DNA from: Photorhabdus bodei
GTDB lineage: Bacteria; Pseudomonadota; Gammaproteobacteria; Enterobacterales; Enterobacteriaceae
Length of the DNA stretch: 56,170 nt
Reading direction: 5' to 3'
Assembly (NCBI RefSeq): GCF_003287735.1
Contig: NZ_NSCM01000029.1
Span: 1 to 56,170 of the forward strand
In this document: one piece after another, positions 25,588 through 34,553 of the stretch
Numbering within the stretch: the stretch's first letter is position 1
Layout of the letters: each line of letters starts with the position of its first letter
Program-made: the position numbers and the translations under genes
The notes under the pieces: model-generated
Databases searched by the model: none
Told to the model about the DNA's origin: nothing
The model's input: the letters and a program-made list of their open reading frames with translations, nothing else

Positions 25588-26338
25588 GATTTTATTATCT
25601 ATTTTAATAGCAAGTTTTTTTGTATTACTACTGTTACAAAACTAGGGGAATCGTATGAATAATTAAATATTATCCACACGCAAAAACCCCGCTTATAATA
25701 CTTGCTCCAAAAGTTGAGTTTCCATCCAGATTCGTTTATGTTTCATCCTCATATTTAATTTTTTTTGGTTTATTTTTTCAGCTTATTTAGATGTGATTGT
25801 ACTTTATTATCCCATATATATTAGTAATTTTTGTCTTGAGTTGTCTGAATAATTTTTTATATTAAGCTTCGCTCATTTTGGGATATGGGTACTATAATTG
25901 GCGTAACTCAGTCCTTTTAGTGATTTTTGGCGATTGATCAGAACGCCAAAATTGGACTAAGCTCCCTTCAAGGAATCTATTATTTTGAAAAATTATTTAA
26001 ATTTCTTGATATAATGTTACATAATACATTTGCCTATAAATCGGCTGAGATAAATAAACATCATCAAACTCATGTTTATCATGCAGTACTTTGTCCCTTT
26101 CAGCCTTAGCTATTTCATGTTGTAGAATAATAGCTACTTCACTTTTATTTAATTTCTCAGAAAGAATTAATGGAAGATTAAATTTCACCCAAGACTATCG
26201 CCTGGAAAATCTTTCCTCGTTGGGCTGGTGGCATATCACTTTGACAAGTGACCTGGATTTGACAACGGAATCATCTCGTAGAAATATTGCATGATGAGAT
26301 TACTCATATTCAAGCAAGGTAACTATTTGAGGCTATAC
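25588..26338. other. Long AT-rich intergenic region with a possible gene fragment
   Basis: No intact recognisable gene. A minus-strand frame at 25997-26188 starts at GTG (26188), encodes 63 residues including LNKSEVAIILQHEIAKAERD, and has coding-like composition but no clear ribosome binding site; it may be the tail of a lost gene. The right end should carry the yhjD promoter. Confidence 0.3.
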
Positions 26339-27331
26339 ATGCCAAAGTATGCAGAAAAACAGGAAACAACCCAACATCAGCCGAAAAGGTTATCCAAAAC
26401 GCCTTTGGAAAAGGGAATTCATCACGGTAAAAAAGCGATTTCCCTGACGGTCAGAGTAGGAAATTATATCCGCAATATTCCCATTATTGCCCACTTTATC
26501 CGTGCAACGCTGCGTTTTAATGATCGGATGGGTAATCAGTTTGGCGCCGCAATAACGTATTTCTCCTTCTTATCACTTATCCCAATCCTGATGCTCTCTT
26601 TTGCCATTGCCGGTTTTATTCTGGCCTCTAATCCTGATTTGCTGGCAAAACTGATTAATGGTATCGCCAACAGTATTAGTGATCCGACTCTTGCCAACAC
26701 GCTGAAAAATAGTGTCGATACGGCAATTAAACAACGTACTACCGTGGGATTAACCGGTTTAGCAATTGCACTGTATTCCGGTGTGAATTGGGTCAGTAAT
26801 TTACGTCAGGCCATTCTTGCCCAATTCCATCCTGTCTGGGTGCGAAATCAAGAAGATAATGAGAAAATCTATTTTAAATATTTTCGTGATTCTATTTCTC
26901 TGATTGGGCTATTATTAGCGCTGGTGATCACGCTATCACTGACCTCTATCGCAGGCTCCGCCCAAGCAACCATTGTTAAGATGTTAGGGTTAGATGGCAT
27001 TGAATGGCTACGTCCATCCTGGTTCCTGATTGGATTAGCCATCTCTATTTCAGCCAACTATCTGCTTTTCCTATGGCTATTCTGGGTGTTACCACGCCAC
27101 CAGCCAGAACGTAAAGCGCTATTGAAAGGAACATTGATGGCAGCGATAGGCTTTGAAGTGATCAAATATATTATGACCATGACGTTACCACGCCTCGCCA
27201 ATTCTCCCTCTGGCGCCGCATTTGGTTCTGTTATCGGCCTGATGGCATTTTTCTACCTCTTTGCCCGCTTAACGCTATTCTGCGCTGCCTGGATAGCCAC
27301 TGCGGATAATAATCATAAAAATACCGAATAA
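26339..27331 (+). CDS. yhjD: YhjD, inner-membrane protein of the YihY/BrkB family
   Basis: 330 residues from ATG at 26339, chosen because GAGG stands six bases upstream and an earlier in-frame ATG lacks a site. Near-identical blocks to E. coli YhjD include FNDRMGNQFGAAITYFSFLS and SPSGAAFGSVIGLMAFFY. Six membrane helices lie between about 85 and 320, as in the YihY/virulence factor BrkB family. The biochemical role is unsettled; in E. coli, YhjD variants bypass the need for Kdo in lipid A export. The order yhjD, then yhjJ and yhjK, is the conserved enterobacterial neighbourhood. Confidence 0.93.
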   Translation: MPKYAEKQETTQHQPKRLSKTPLEKGIHHGKKAISLTVRVGNYIRNIPIIAHFIRATLRFNDRMGNQFGAAITYFSFLSLIPILMLSFAIAGFILASNPDLLAKLINGIANSISDPTLANTLKNSVDTAIKQRTTVGLTGLAIALYSGVNWVSNLRQAILAQFHPVWVRNQEDNEKIYFKYFRDSISLIGLLLALVITLSLTSIAGSAQATIVKMLGLDGIEWLRPSWFLIGLAISISANYLLFLWLFWVLPRHQPERKALLKGTLMAAIGFEVIKYIMTMTLPRLANSPSGAAFGSVIGLMAFFYLFARLTLFCAAWIATADNNHKNTE

Positions 27332-27386
27332 ATGTGCCCAGGCAGAGCGATCTGCTAATTATAACCCAATGAATAAGGAGCTGTTT

Positions 27387-27593
27387 ATGCCGTTTGTTAA
27401 TATCAGAATTACCCGTGAAGGTGCTACAGCAGAACAAAAGAAGCAATTAATTGAAGGTGCTACTCAGTTACTGGTCGATGTATTGGGAAAAAATCCGGCG
27501 ACAACTTTTGTCATTATTGATGAAGTCGATACTGATAATTGGGGAATCGGCGGTAAGAATGTGACTGAACTTAGAGCCGAGGCTAAAAAGTAG
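27387..27593 (+). CDS. 4-oxalocrotonate tautomerase family protein
   Basis: 68 residues from ATG at 27387, preceded by AAGGAG. It begins Met-Pro, giving the N-terminal catalytic proline of the tautomerase superfamily after Met removal. The small beta-alpha-beta sequence (MPFVNIRITREG, then NPATTFVIIDEV) fits the 4-OT fold. Starting at an upstream ATG (27369) would bury the proline, so that start is rejected. It may be transcribed with yhjD. The substrate is unknown. Confidence 0.85.
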   Translation: MPFVNIRITREGATAEQKKQLIEGATQLLVDVLGKNPATTFVIIDEVDTDNWGIGGKNVTELRAEAKK

Positions 27594-27605
27594 CCTCCAA
27601 TGATG

Positions 27606-27630
27606 AAGGGCGGTATTGTCCGCCCTTTTT
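27606..27630 (+). terminator. Strong terminator between convergent tautomerase and yhjJ genes
   Basis: AAGGGCGG and CCGCCCTT around TATTGT, followed by TTTTT on the plus strand. A-rich sequence to the left gives limited activity for the opposite strand. Confidence 0.9.
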
Positions 27631-27636
27631 GTTGCC

Positions 27637-29127
27637 TTAAGAGGCTTTTGCCTCAGGCTTAGATATCGGTGGTTGTGCCGGAATATCAACCTTATCCTTA
27701 TGTGGTGTCAGCGGCATAATCTGATTAAAGCTGTTTCTTAACTGGTCGACATCTATCTCCGCTTCCCCTTCCGGTTGAATCAGAATAAATGCAACCTCTT
27801 GTGAAAGGATCTGCTTCAACTCACGATTAAGCATTTCAGGGGTCAAGGAAGCTAAAAATGCTTGCCTCAAACGCTGATACTGCTCAGGGGCAATATCCAC
27901 CACATTGCTCTGTTGGGACAAAAGACGTTGATTAATCAGAATATCCGTACTGGTATGACCATACATGGCAAACAACTGGCTGAGTTGTGCTTGTTTTTGC
28001 GCATATAGCTCATCAAATTGTCCCTTCGGCAATCCGTTATCGCGTAGTGTGACCAATTCAGCCGCCAGATACTCCATTGAGGGTTTTAAATTACCGGCTG
28101 CCGTGTTGAGATTCAGGGCACAACTCGCACGATGATACTGGACTTTACAATCTAGCCCCAATTTCAACGCCTTATCATTTTTTCTTTCCAACCCAAGTTG
28201 CAGATAGCGATAAAGTGCCTCGCGGGCAATATCACTAATCCAATAGTGATTAAGCACATGCGAATCATTAATCGGCTGCCAATTGAGATCCCAAATCAAG
28301 GATAAAGTATCTTCTTTCTTTTTATCGCTGATAATCCCTATGGTCTCCGGTTTCATTGGCGACAACGCGGCAATGGTGGCCGGAGTATGGCGTTTACCTT
28401 TCAATGATGAAAACGCTAGATTGATATTTTCCGGCAGAGTACGGCTATCTACATGTCCCGCAACGTATAACGTCATCATGTCAGGGGTATACCACTGCCG
28501 GTAAAACTGCTTAAGCTTCTCCAAATCAATAGGTTGAGGCGCGTTTTGTGCCGGATCGTGCCCTAACAGCGTTGAACCTTTCAAACGTCTACGCCACACG
28601 GGATCTTGTATATCTGGTGGATAGGTTGCAACGGATGTATCAGCCATTTTCATGGCATGTTGTAGAGTCTCAGGTGTAAATACCGCTTTACCCGCTGCAT
28701 CAGCCAACCAGTTCAACGCGTCTTTTAGTAGTTCAGGCCGATTATGTGGCAAGCTCAAGCTATAGAGTGTGAAATCATATGAAACAATAGCTGGAGGCAG
28801 TGGGTATTTTGGATCAATAGCACTGTTCCATAACTGCTCTAATTTGGTAGAAGACAAGCTTTTGCTACTAAAGAGCACGACTTTCGGAATCAACCAGGTA
28901 TAACCCGTTTGTTGGGTTTTCTCCGCCAGTGACCCTGTTTTCACGACCAGGCGCAACTGTATTCTGTCGTTAGGACGTTGTGGCGTCTGCAAAATTTGCC
29001 AGTTAAAACCGTTTTCCAATTTACCTTGTTTCCAGGCAGGGTCAGGCTGCAAGGCTTCTGCCTGCGTCTGGCCCGCAACTGCCAGCATTATCCCACCAAT
29101 AAAATAACGAATTTTCGTACCCTGCAT
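27637..29127 (-). CDS. yhjJ: YhjJ, M16-family periplasmic protein lacking the zinc motif
   Basis: 496 residues, collinear with E. coli YhjJ (498) from MQGTKIR onward, with a signal peptide ending GQTQA near residue 23. Two M16-type halves are visible (FYRQWYTPDMMTLYVAGHVD near 210). The HxxEH zinc site of active M16 peptidases is absent: the aligned region reads KTQQTGYTWLIPK. It is therefore probably a non-catalytic paralogue. It ends 6 bases from the shared terminator. Confidence 0.92.
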   Translation of the reverse strand: MQGTKIRYFIGGIMLAVAGQTQAEALQPDPAWKQGKLENGFNWQILQTPQRPNDRIQLRLVVKTGSLAEKTQQTGYTWLIPKVVLFSSKSLSSTKLEQLWNSAIDPKYPLPPAIVSYDFTLYSLSLPHNRPELLKDALNWLADAAGKAVFTPETLQHAMKMADTSVATYPPDIQDPVWRRRLKGSTLLGHDPAQNAPQPIDLEKLKQFYRQWYTPDMMTLYVAGHVDSRTLPENINLAFSSLKGKRHTPATIAALSPMKPETIGIISDKKKEDTLSLIWDLNWQPINDSHVLNHYWISDIAREALYRYLQLGLERKNDKALKLGLDCKVQYHRASCALNLNTAAGNLKPSMEYLAAELVTLRDNGLPKGQFDELYAQKQAQLSQLFAMYGHTSTDILINQRLLSQQSNVVDIAPEQYQRLRQAFLASLTPEMLNRELKQILSQEVAFILIQPEGEAEIDVDQLRNSFNQIMPLTPHKDKVDIPAQPPISKPEAKAS

Positions 29128-29305
29128 GTGAACCCCTATAAATGTCTATCCTTGGTTTTAGCCTTCGAAGGTTTAACCATTGATGACAGAATATGTTCCC
29201 TTCGACCAATAATAACGGTAGAAAAAGCAAAAACCTGAATTTTAGCAGGCGAAATCCTGTCAGGATTATAACCGAGGATTAGACCTCAAACCGCCATGAA
29301 TGGTT

Positions 29306-30013
29306 TCATGATGACGGAGGTTTATGCTTATTAAATTGACGATTATATCCCCTGATCAGCATACCCAGTTCATCATCCTGATGGTATTTAGGGCAAGCCA
29401 TTGGCTCTGATGGTTGATCGTTATTAAGATCCCGCGCAATGTCTCGTAATGGGTGCACAACAATCCGATTGATACACCAGCTTATCGACACCGTAAGGAT
29501 AAGGGCCAGTAATAAATAAGTTGTCAGCATCAGTGCCAACGTATTAATGACAAAACGATATACTCGGTTGGAATCCACTTGCAAAATCAGATGCCCTAGC
29601 GGTTTAGTATCTGTTGATACTGAACCATAAACATGAAGAGGAATACTCACTTCCACAGGGATCCCAAAAACACGTTTAGCCAGTTCGGGGATTGAGCGAT
29701 GGGTAGCAAAGCTCAATCGTATCACCCGGATATCCTCCGGTAACACCACATCCGCACGTCCTAAAATACCTACAGTGCGCAGCCCTATCAGCAACTCTTT
29801 TGCTTTACTGAGATCGGAATTAAGTAGCGCTTCCGTTAAAGGTGCCTGTACCTGAACTGCCGCATTATTAAGCTGGCTGACATAATCATCTTTACGTTGC
29901 TGTATAAAATGACACAATTGGATCGTAATAAAAATAGCAATGGTCACCAGCGTGACGCCGGTCACTGCGGCCATCTGTTTAATGGTTAACGAACGTTTGA
30001 CGCGCAATTTCAT
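29306..30013 (-). CDS. yhjK: Truncated YhjK/HmsP: sensor and HAMP only, no GGDEF or EAL
   Basis: 235 residues aligning from the first residue with the N-terminal third of E. coli YhjK/PdeK (about 650) and Yersinia HmsP. Membrane helix 1 is at about 13-33, a periplasmic domain at 34-155, helix 2 at about 157-180 (LALILTVSISWCINRIVVHP), and HAMP to about 225 (YHQDDELGMLIRGYN). The reading frame then ends KHKPPSS. The GGDEF and EAL domains that would hydrolyse cyclic-di-GMP are missing, and the yhjJ start is only 178 bases downstream. The intact membrane part suggests loss by deletion, possibly with a retained non-enzymatic role. Confidence 0.88.
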   Translation of the reverse strand: MKLRVKRSLTIKQMAAVTGVTLVTIAIFITIQLCHFIQQRKDDYVSQLNNAAVQVQAPLTEALLNSDLSKAKELLIGLRTVGILGRADVVLPEDIRVIRLSFATHRSIPELAKRVFGIPVEVSIPLHVYGSVSTDTKPLGHLILQVDSNRVYRFVINTLALMLTTYLLLALILTVSISWCINRIVVHPLRDIARDLNNDQPSEPMACPKYHQDDELGMLIRGYNRQFNKHKPPSS

Positions 30014-30176
30014 TTTTACTTAAACCAATGCCTGTGGATATCGCAGTTATAACACGTGATCAATGGAATTGAGTATACTTGATTTTATCGCTAGCTATCC
30101 TGTTTCACTTATCCAAGTCGTTATTTTTCTGAAATAATTGCCTTTGGCAGCAATCAATGGCTATCAGAAATATAAG

Positions 30177-30303
30177 TATACCCTATGGATTTCAAGATGC
30201 ATCGCGACGGCAAGGGAGTGAATCCCCGGGAGCATAGGTAACGATGTGACCGGGGTGAGCGAGTGCAGCCAACAAAGAGGCAACTTGAAAGATGACGGGT
30301 ATA
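30177..30303. repeat. ERIC element, first of a tandem pair
   Basis: 127 bp, same orientation as the next copy. The closing TA of this element is the opening TA of the next, so the two abut with a shared dinucleotide. It sits between yhjK and dppF. Confidence 0.95.
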
Positions 30304-30428
30304 TACCCTATGAATTTCAAGATGCATCGCGACGGCAAGGGAGCGAATCCCCGGGAGCATAGATAACTATGAGACCGGGGTGAGTGAGTGCGGCCAACAA
30401 AGAGGCAACTTGAAAGATGACGGGTATA
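30302..30428. repeat. ERIC element, second of a tandem pair
   Basis: 127 bp, starting TATACCCTATGAATTTCAAG. It differs from its neighbour at a handful of positions. The shared TA fits insertion of one ERIC into the terminal TA target of another. Confidence 0.95.
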
Positions 30429-30439
30429 GATATTTAAAT

Positions 30440-30466
30440 GGTGATAATGACTAACCCATTATCACC
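30440..30466 (-). terminator. Stem-loop after dppF
   Basis: GGTGATAATG and CATTATCACC form a perfect 10-bp stem 31 bases after the dppF stop, followed on the minus strand by ATTTAAATA. The T-run is weak, so this may be a 3' stabilising hairpin or a weak terminator. Confidence 0.55.
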
Positions 30467-30497
30467 AAAGATGTTTTATTGAATAATTGCTAACTAA

Positions 30498-31517
30498 TTA
30501 TTCCACCATAACATTTTCATCCTGATCAACTGCAAAACAAGCAATCAATTGATCACCATATTGATTCAATTGTGGCTGAAACTGAGTACAAATGCTAAGT
30601 GCCCGGCGACAACGAGCGGCAAATGCACAACCGGGCGGTGGATTCATTGGGCTTGGTAATTCGCCGGTCAATTTTATCCGTTCACGGCGTAATTCAGGAT
30701 TCAGCCTTGGCGTTGCTGATAATAACGCCTGTGTATAGGGGTGACGTGGATGACTGAAAATCATCTCCTTACGGCCTTTTTCCACACAACGACCGAGGTA
30801 CATCACCATCACTTCATCAGCGATATGTTCAACCACGGACAAGTCATGGGAAATAAAGACATAAGAGAGTCCCAACTCTTGTTGTAAATCCATCATCAGA
30901 TTCAACACCTGTGCCCGCACCGAGACATCCAACGCAGAAACCGGTTCATCCGCAATCACCACATCCGGGTCCAACATTAGGCCACGAGCAATCGCAATCC
31001 GTTGGCGTTGACCACCGGAGAACATGTGCGGATAACGGCTGTAGTGTTCGGTTTTTAGCCCCACTTTTTCCATCATCTGCAACACTTTCTCTTTACGTTC
31101 CTGTGCGTTCAACTTGGTATTGATCCGCAGAGGTTCCTCCAGGATCTGCCCAACTTTCTTACGCGGATTAAGTGAACCATAAGGATTCTGAAACACAATC
31201 TGGATTTTCTGACGACGTAGCTTTTCAGAATCTTTATTGGGTACCAGCAGATCTTGCCCCTGATAATAAAGCTCCCCGTCGGTTGGCTTTTCAATCATCG
31301 TCAGCAATCGCCCCAGCGTGGATTTACCACACCCCGATTCACCAACAACTGCCAGCGTTTTTCCCTTTTCCAATTCGAAAGAGACCCCATCCAACGCTTT
31401 TACCGTTCTAGCAGGTGAAAAGAGTCCCCCTTTAATCGGATAATATTTTTTCAGATCTATCGCTTTTAATAACGGCACAGTGGATATTTGCCGCGCCGGA
31501 TAAAGGTACTCACTCAT
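30498..31517 (-). CDS. dppF: Dipeptide ABC transporter ATP-binding protein DppF
   Basis: 339 residues. Walker A GESGCGKST, signature SGGQRQRIA, Walker B DVVIADEP and the C-terminal oligopeptide-transporter domain with a cysteine cluster (PGCAFAARCRRALSICT) are all present. Its start overlaps the dppD stop by four bases (ATGA), implying coupled translation. It powers import of di- and tripeptides, and in E. coli of haem and 5-aminolevulinate, as a heterodimer with DppD. Confidence 0.95.
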   Translation of the reverse strand: MSEYLYPARQISTVPLLKAIDLKKYYPIKGGLFSPARTVKALDGVSFELEKGKTLAVVGESGCGKSTLGRLLTMIEKPTDGELYYQGQDLLVPNKDSEKLRRQKIQIVFQNPYGSLNPRKKVGQILEEPLRINTKLNAQERKEKVLQMMEKVGLKTEHYSRYPHMFSGGQRQRIAIARGLMLDPDVVIADEPVSALDVSVRAQVLNLMMDLQQELGLSYVFISHDLSVVEHIADEVMVMYLGRCVEKGRKEMIFSHPRHPYTQALLSATPRLNPELRRERIKLTGELPSPMNPPPGCAFAARCRRALSICTQFQPQLNQYGDQLIACFAVDQDENVMVE

Positions 31518-32494
31518 ACTGTCGGCCTCCCCGCATCATCCAACGGTATATGGCATTTCACCTGACGTCCTCCCACCGTTCTTAATTCCGGTTCCACCTG
31601 ACGACAATGGTCATTTGCATATGGACAACGTGGATTCAGTAAACACCCGATAGGCCGGTCATATTTCCCCGGCACAACACCCGGTAAAGAAGCAAGACGG
31701 GATTTATCCGTAGCAAATTCAGGTAATGCCCGGAGCAACGCCTGAGTATACGGATGACGTGGTGCCCGGAAGATTTCCGATGCCTTGGCGGATTCCACCA
31801 CCTGCCCGGCATACATCACGATAATATGATGAGCGGCTTCTGCAACCAATGCCAGGTCATGGGTAATTAATATTAGCGCCATATTTTCCCGTTGTTGCAA
31901 CTCCAACAACAGTTCAATAACCTGCGCCTGAATGGTGACATCTAAAGCGGTCGTCGGTTCATCAGCAATCAGTAATTTTGGCCGGCAAGCAATCGCCATT
32001 GCGATCATGACCCGTTGACTCATACCACCCGATAATTGGTGCGGATACACATCCAGACGCGATGCAGGATCAGGGATACCGACCAAAGTCAATAGATCAA
32101 TCGCCCGCTGGCGGCGAGTACGACGATTGCCACCTTGATGCACTTTCAGCGCTTCCATAATCTGAAACCCAACGGTATAACAGGGATTCAAGCTGGTCAT
32201 CGGATCTTGGAAGATCATTGCCACTTCCGCACCAACCAGTTGGCGACGTTCTTGTTCGGAAATTTTGGTCAGATCACGCTGGTTAAATTCCAGTTTGTCA
32301 GCCATCACTCTACCCGGATAATCAATCAATCCCATTACAGCCAATGAACTGACCGATTTACCTGAACCAGATTCTCCAACAATCCCGACAACCTGCCCTT
32401 GCTCCACCCGGTAACTGATGCGATCAACAGCGCGGAATGGTGCCTCTTCGTCTCCGAAGTGAACCGATAATTTTTCTACATTTAACAGTGCCAT
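31514..32494 (-). CDS. dppD: Dipeptide ABC transporter ATP-binding protein DppD
   Basis: 326 residues with Walker A GESGSGKS, signature LSGGMSQR, Walker B LLIADEP and the C-terminal Cys-containing extension (LLNPRCPYANDHC). It begins 12 bases after the dppC stop. It pairs with DppF in the cytoplasmic ATPase. Confidence 0.95.
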   Translation of the reverse strand: MALLNVEKLSVHFGDEEAPFRAVDRISYRVEQGQVVGIVGESGSGKSVSSLAVMGLIDYPGRVMADKLEFNQRDLTKISEQERRQLVGAEVAMIFQDPMTSLNPCYTVGFQIMEALKVHQGGNRRTRRQRAIDLLTLVGIPDPASRLDVYPHQLSGGMSQRVMIAMAIACRPKLLIADEPTTALDVTIQAQVIELLLELQQRENMALILITHDLALVAEAAHHIIVMYAGQVVESAKASEIFRAPRHPYTQALLRALPEFATDKSRLASLPGVVPGKYDRPIGCLLNPRCPYANDHCRQVEPELRTVGGRQVKCHIPLDDAGRPTV

Positions 32495-32506
32495 TTCGCC
32501 ACCTCA

Positions 32507-33406
32507 CTACTGCTTGAGTTTAGGATCAAGTGCATCACGCAAACCGTCACCCATCAGGTTAAACGCCAACACTGTCAGCAGAATCGCCACCCCCGGGAAC
32601 GTCACTACCCACCAGGCACTTTGTGCAAACTGCAATACATCAGACAGCATTGTTCCCCATTCCGGCGTGGGTGGCTGCGCCCCCATCCCCAGAAAACCCA
32701 AAGCAGCCATATCAAGAATGGCATTAGAAAAACCCAGAGAAGCCTGCACAATCAGTGGTGCCAGACAGTTAGGCAGGATATTGATAAACATCTGGCGCAT
32801 GGAACCCGCTCCCGCCACCTGTGAAGCCGTCACATAGTCACGGTTAACTTCTACCAACACCGCAGCGCGAGTTAAACGGATGTAATGTGGCAGAGACACA
32901 AAGGTCAACGCCAGTGAAGCATTGACAATGGATGGCCCAAATATCGCCACCAGCACCAAAGCCAGCAACAGGCTTGGCAATGCCAGCATAATATCAACGA
33001 TACGCATGATGATAATATCCACCACACCACCGAAATAACCCGCCAGCACTCCCAGAACAACCCCCATCAATAGGGATAGCACCACCACCAAACAACCTAC
33101 CAGCAATGAAAGCCGAGCGCCGTACATCAGACGTGAAAGTAAATCACGCCCAACATCATCAGTACCCAGAATAAACCGCCAACTTCCCCCTTCCTGCCAT
33201 GCCGGTGGCGTCAGCAAAGAATCGCGGAACTGTTCAGCCGCACCGTGTGGGGCAAGCACCCCAGCCAACAGAGCAACCAACAACATCAGCACAATATAAA
33301 CCAAGCCAGCAACGGCCCCCTTATTGCGCTTAAAGTAATACCAGAACTCCTGCATCGGCGTCATAATCTTAGGCGCACTGTTTGCAGGCTCAATCACTTG
33401 AGACAT
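32507..33406 (-). CDS. dppC: Dipeptide ABC transporter permease DppC
   Basis: 299 residues from ATG at 33406 (MSQVIEP), the start that matches E. coli DppC and has GGGAG upstream; a longer frame to 33466 overlaps dppB. Six membrane helices and the EAA loop (GAGSMRQMFINILPNCLAPL) are present. Partner of DppB in the channel. Confidence 0.95.
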   Translation of the reverse strand: MSQVIEPANSAPKIMTPMQEFWYYFKRNKGAVAGLVYIVLMLLVALLAGVLAPHGAAEQFRDSLLTPPAWQEGGSWRFILGTDDVGRDLLSRLMYGARLSLLVGCLVVVLSLLMGVVLGVLAGYFGGVVDIIIMRIVDIMLALPSLLLALVLVAIFGPSIVNASLALTFVSLPHYIRLTRAAVLVEVNRDYVTASQVAGAGSMRQMFINILPNCLAPLIVQASLGFSNAILDMAALGFLGMGAQPPTPEWGTMLSDVLQFAQSAWWVVTFPGVAILLTVLAFNLMGDGLRDALDPKLKQ

Positions 33407-33416
33407 AATGTGCTCC

Positions 33417-34436
33417 CTATTTCTTATGCCGGATACGCGGGTTAACGATGCCGTATAACAAGTCAACTATCAGGTTAACCAAGATGATCATGATCGCCAC
33501 CAGTAATACGCCTCCCTGAACCACCGGATAATCCCGGCGTTGAAGGGCATCGATCAGCCAGCGTCCAAGCCCCGGCCAAGAGAAAATAGTTTCAGTCAGG
33601 ATCGCCCCCGCCAGCATAATGCCCACCTGCAAGCCGATAACGGTTACAACCGGCAGCAACGCATTGCGAAGCGCATGGACCACAATCACACGAATACGAC
33701 TCAAACCTTTAGCGCGTGCAGTACGGATATAATCTTCACCTAGTACTTCCAACATAGAAGATCGGGTCATACGGACAATCACCGCCAGTGGAATCGTCCC
33801 TAAGACAACGGCAGGCAAAATGATATGCATCACCGCATCTTTAAAATCACCGGTTTCACCCCAGAATAGTGTGTCGATTAGCATAAAACCTGTTAGTGGA
33901 GAACTGTCATCAAGGAAAACACTGTCGCTTATCCGACCAGATACTGGTGTCAGATCCAACTGAACAGAAACCAGCATGATCAACATGATCCCCCACCAGA
34001 AGATCGGCATAGAGTATCCGGTTAGAGAAAGGCCTACCGAAGTATGATCAAAAACAGAACCCCTCTTTACTGCCGCCAGGACACCAACGGGAATACCGAC
34101 AGCAATAGCGAACAACATAGCGCATATCCCCAGTTCAAGAGTTGCCTTGAAACGGGGAACAAACTCTTCCCACACAGAGATACGACTTTTCATGGAGATA
34201 CCAAGATCACCATGTAACACATTACTTACATAATGAAAGTATTGCTGCCAAAGTGGTTTATCCAACCCCATTTCGGCCATTAGCTGGGCATAGCGCTCAG
34301 CCGATATTCCACGTTCCCCGGCCATAATGGTCACCGGATCGCCGGGGATCATATGGACAAAAGCAAAAGTCAGTAAAGTAATGCCAATAAACGTTGGGAT
34401 TACCAACCCCAGACGTCGGAGTATGAACTGCAACAT
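33417..34436 (-). CDS. dppB: Dipeptide ABC transporter permease DppB
   Basis: 339 residues, same size as E. coli DppB, beginning MLQFILRRLGLVIPTF. Six helices plus the EAA loop near residue 245 (LSRIRVIVVHALRNALLPVV). A 117-base gap with a strong hairpin separates it from dppA. Confidence 0.95.
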   Translation of the reverse strand: MLQFILRRLGLVIPTFIGITLLTFAFVHMIPGDPVTIMAGERGISAERYAQLMAEMGLDKPLWQQYFHYVSNVLHGDLGISMKSRISVWEEFVPRFKATLELGICAMLFAIAVGIPVGVLAAVKRGSVFDHTSVGLSLTGYSMPIFWWGIMLIMLVSVQLDLTPVSGRISDSVFLDDSSPLTGFMLIDTLFWGETGDFKDAVMHIILPAVVLGTIPLAVIVRMTRSSMLEVLGEDYIRTARAKGLSRIRVIVVHALRNALLPVVTVIGLQVGIMLAGAILTETIFSWPGLGRWLIDALQRRDYPVVQGGVLLVAIMIILVNLIVDLLYGIVNPRIRHKK

Positions 34437-34492
34437 ATCCCGAACTCTCTTTTTTAAATGCCGGTTACAGCTCTCAGGCCGTTTGGCTTGAT

Positions 34493-34514
34493 AAGGGGGA
34501 GGACTTTCCCCCTT
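34493..34514. promoter_or_regulatory. Intercistronic hairpin between dppA and dppB
   Basis: AAGGGGGA and TCCCCCTT form an 8-bp GC-rich stem around GGACTT within the transcribed gap. No T-run follows on the minus strand, so it is more likely an mRNA-stabilising or processing hairpin that keeps dppA expression above that of the membrane genes. Confidence 0.5.
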
Positions 34515-34553
34515 TGGCTCACAATTTAATAAACGCCTTAAGTAAAAACAGGA

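Noticed and set aside
29250..29330. Stem-loop GGTTTCATGA region after the yhjK remnant as a terminator
   Set aside because: Arms pair only with bulges and there is no T-run on the minus strand.
30154..30360. 68-codon minus-strand open frame
   Set aside because: It is read through the tandem ERIC elements; the protein simply repeats the ERIC translation.
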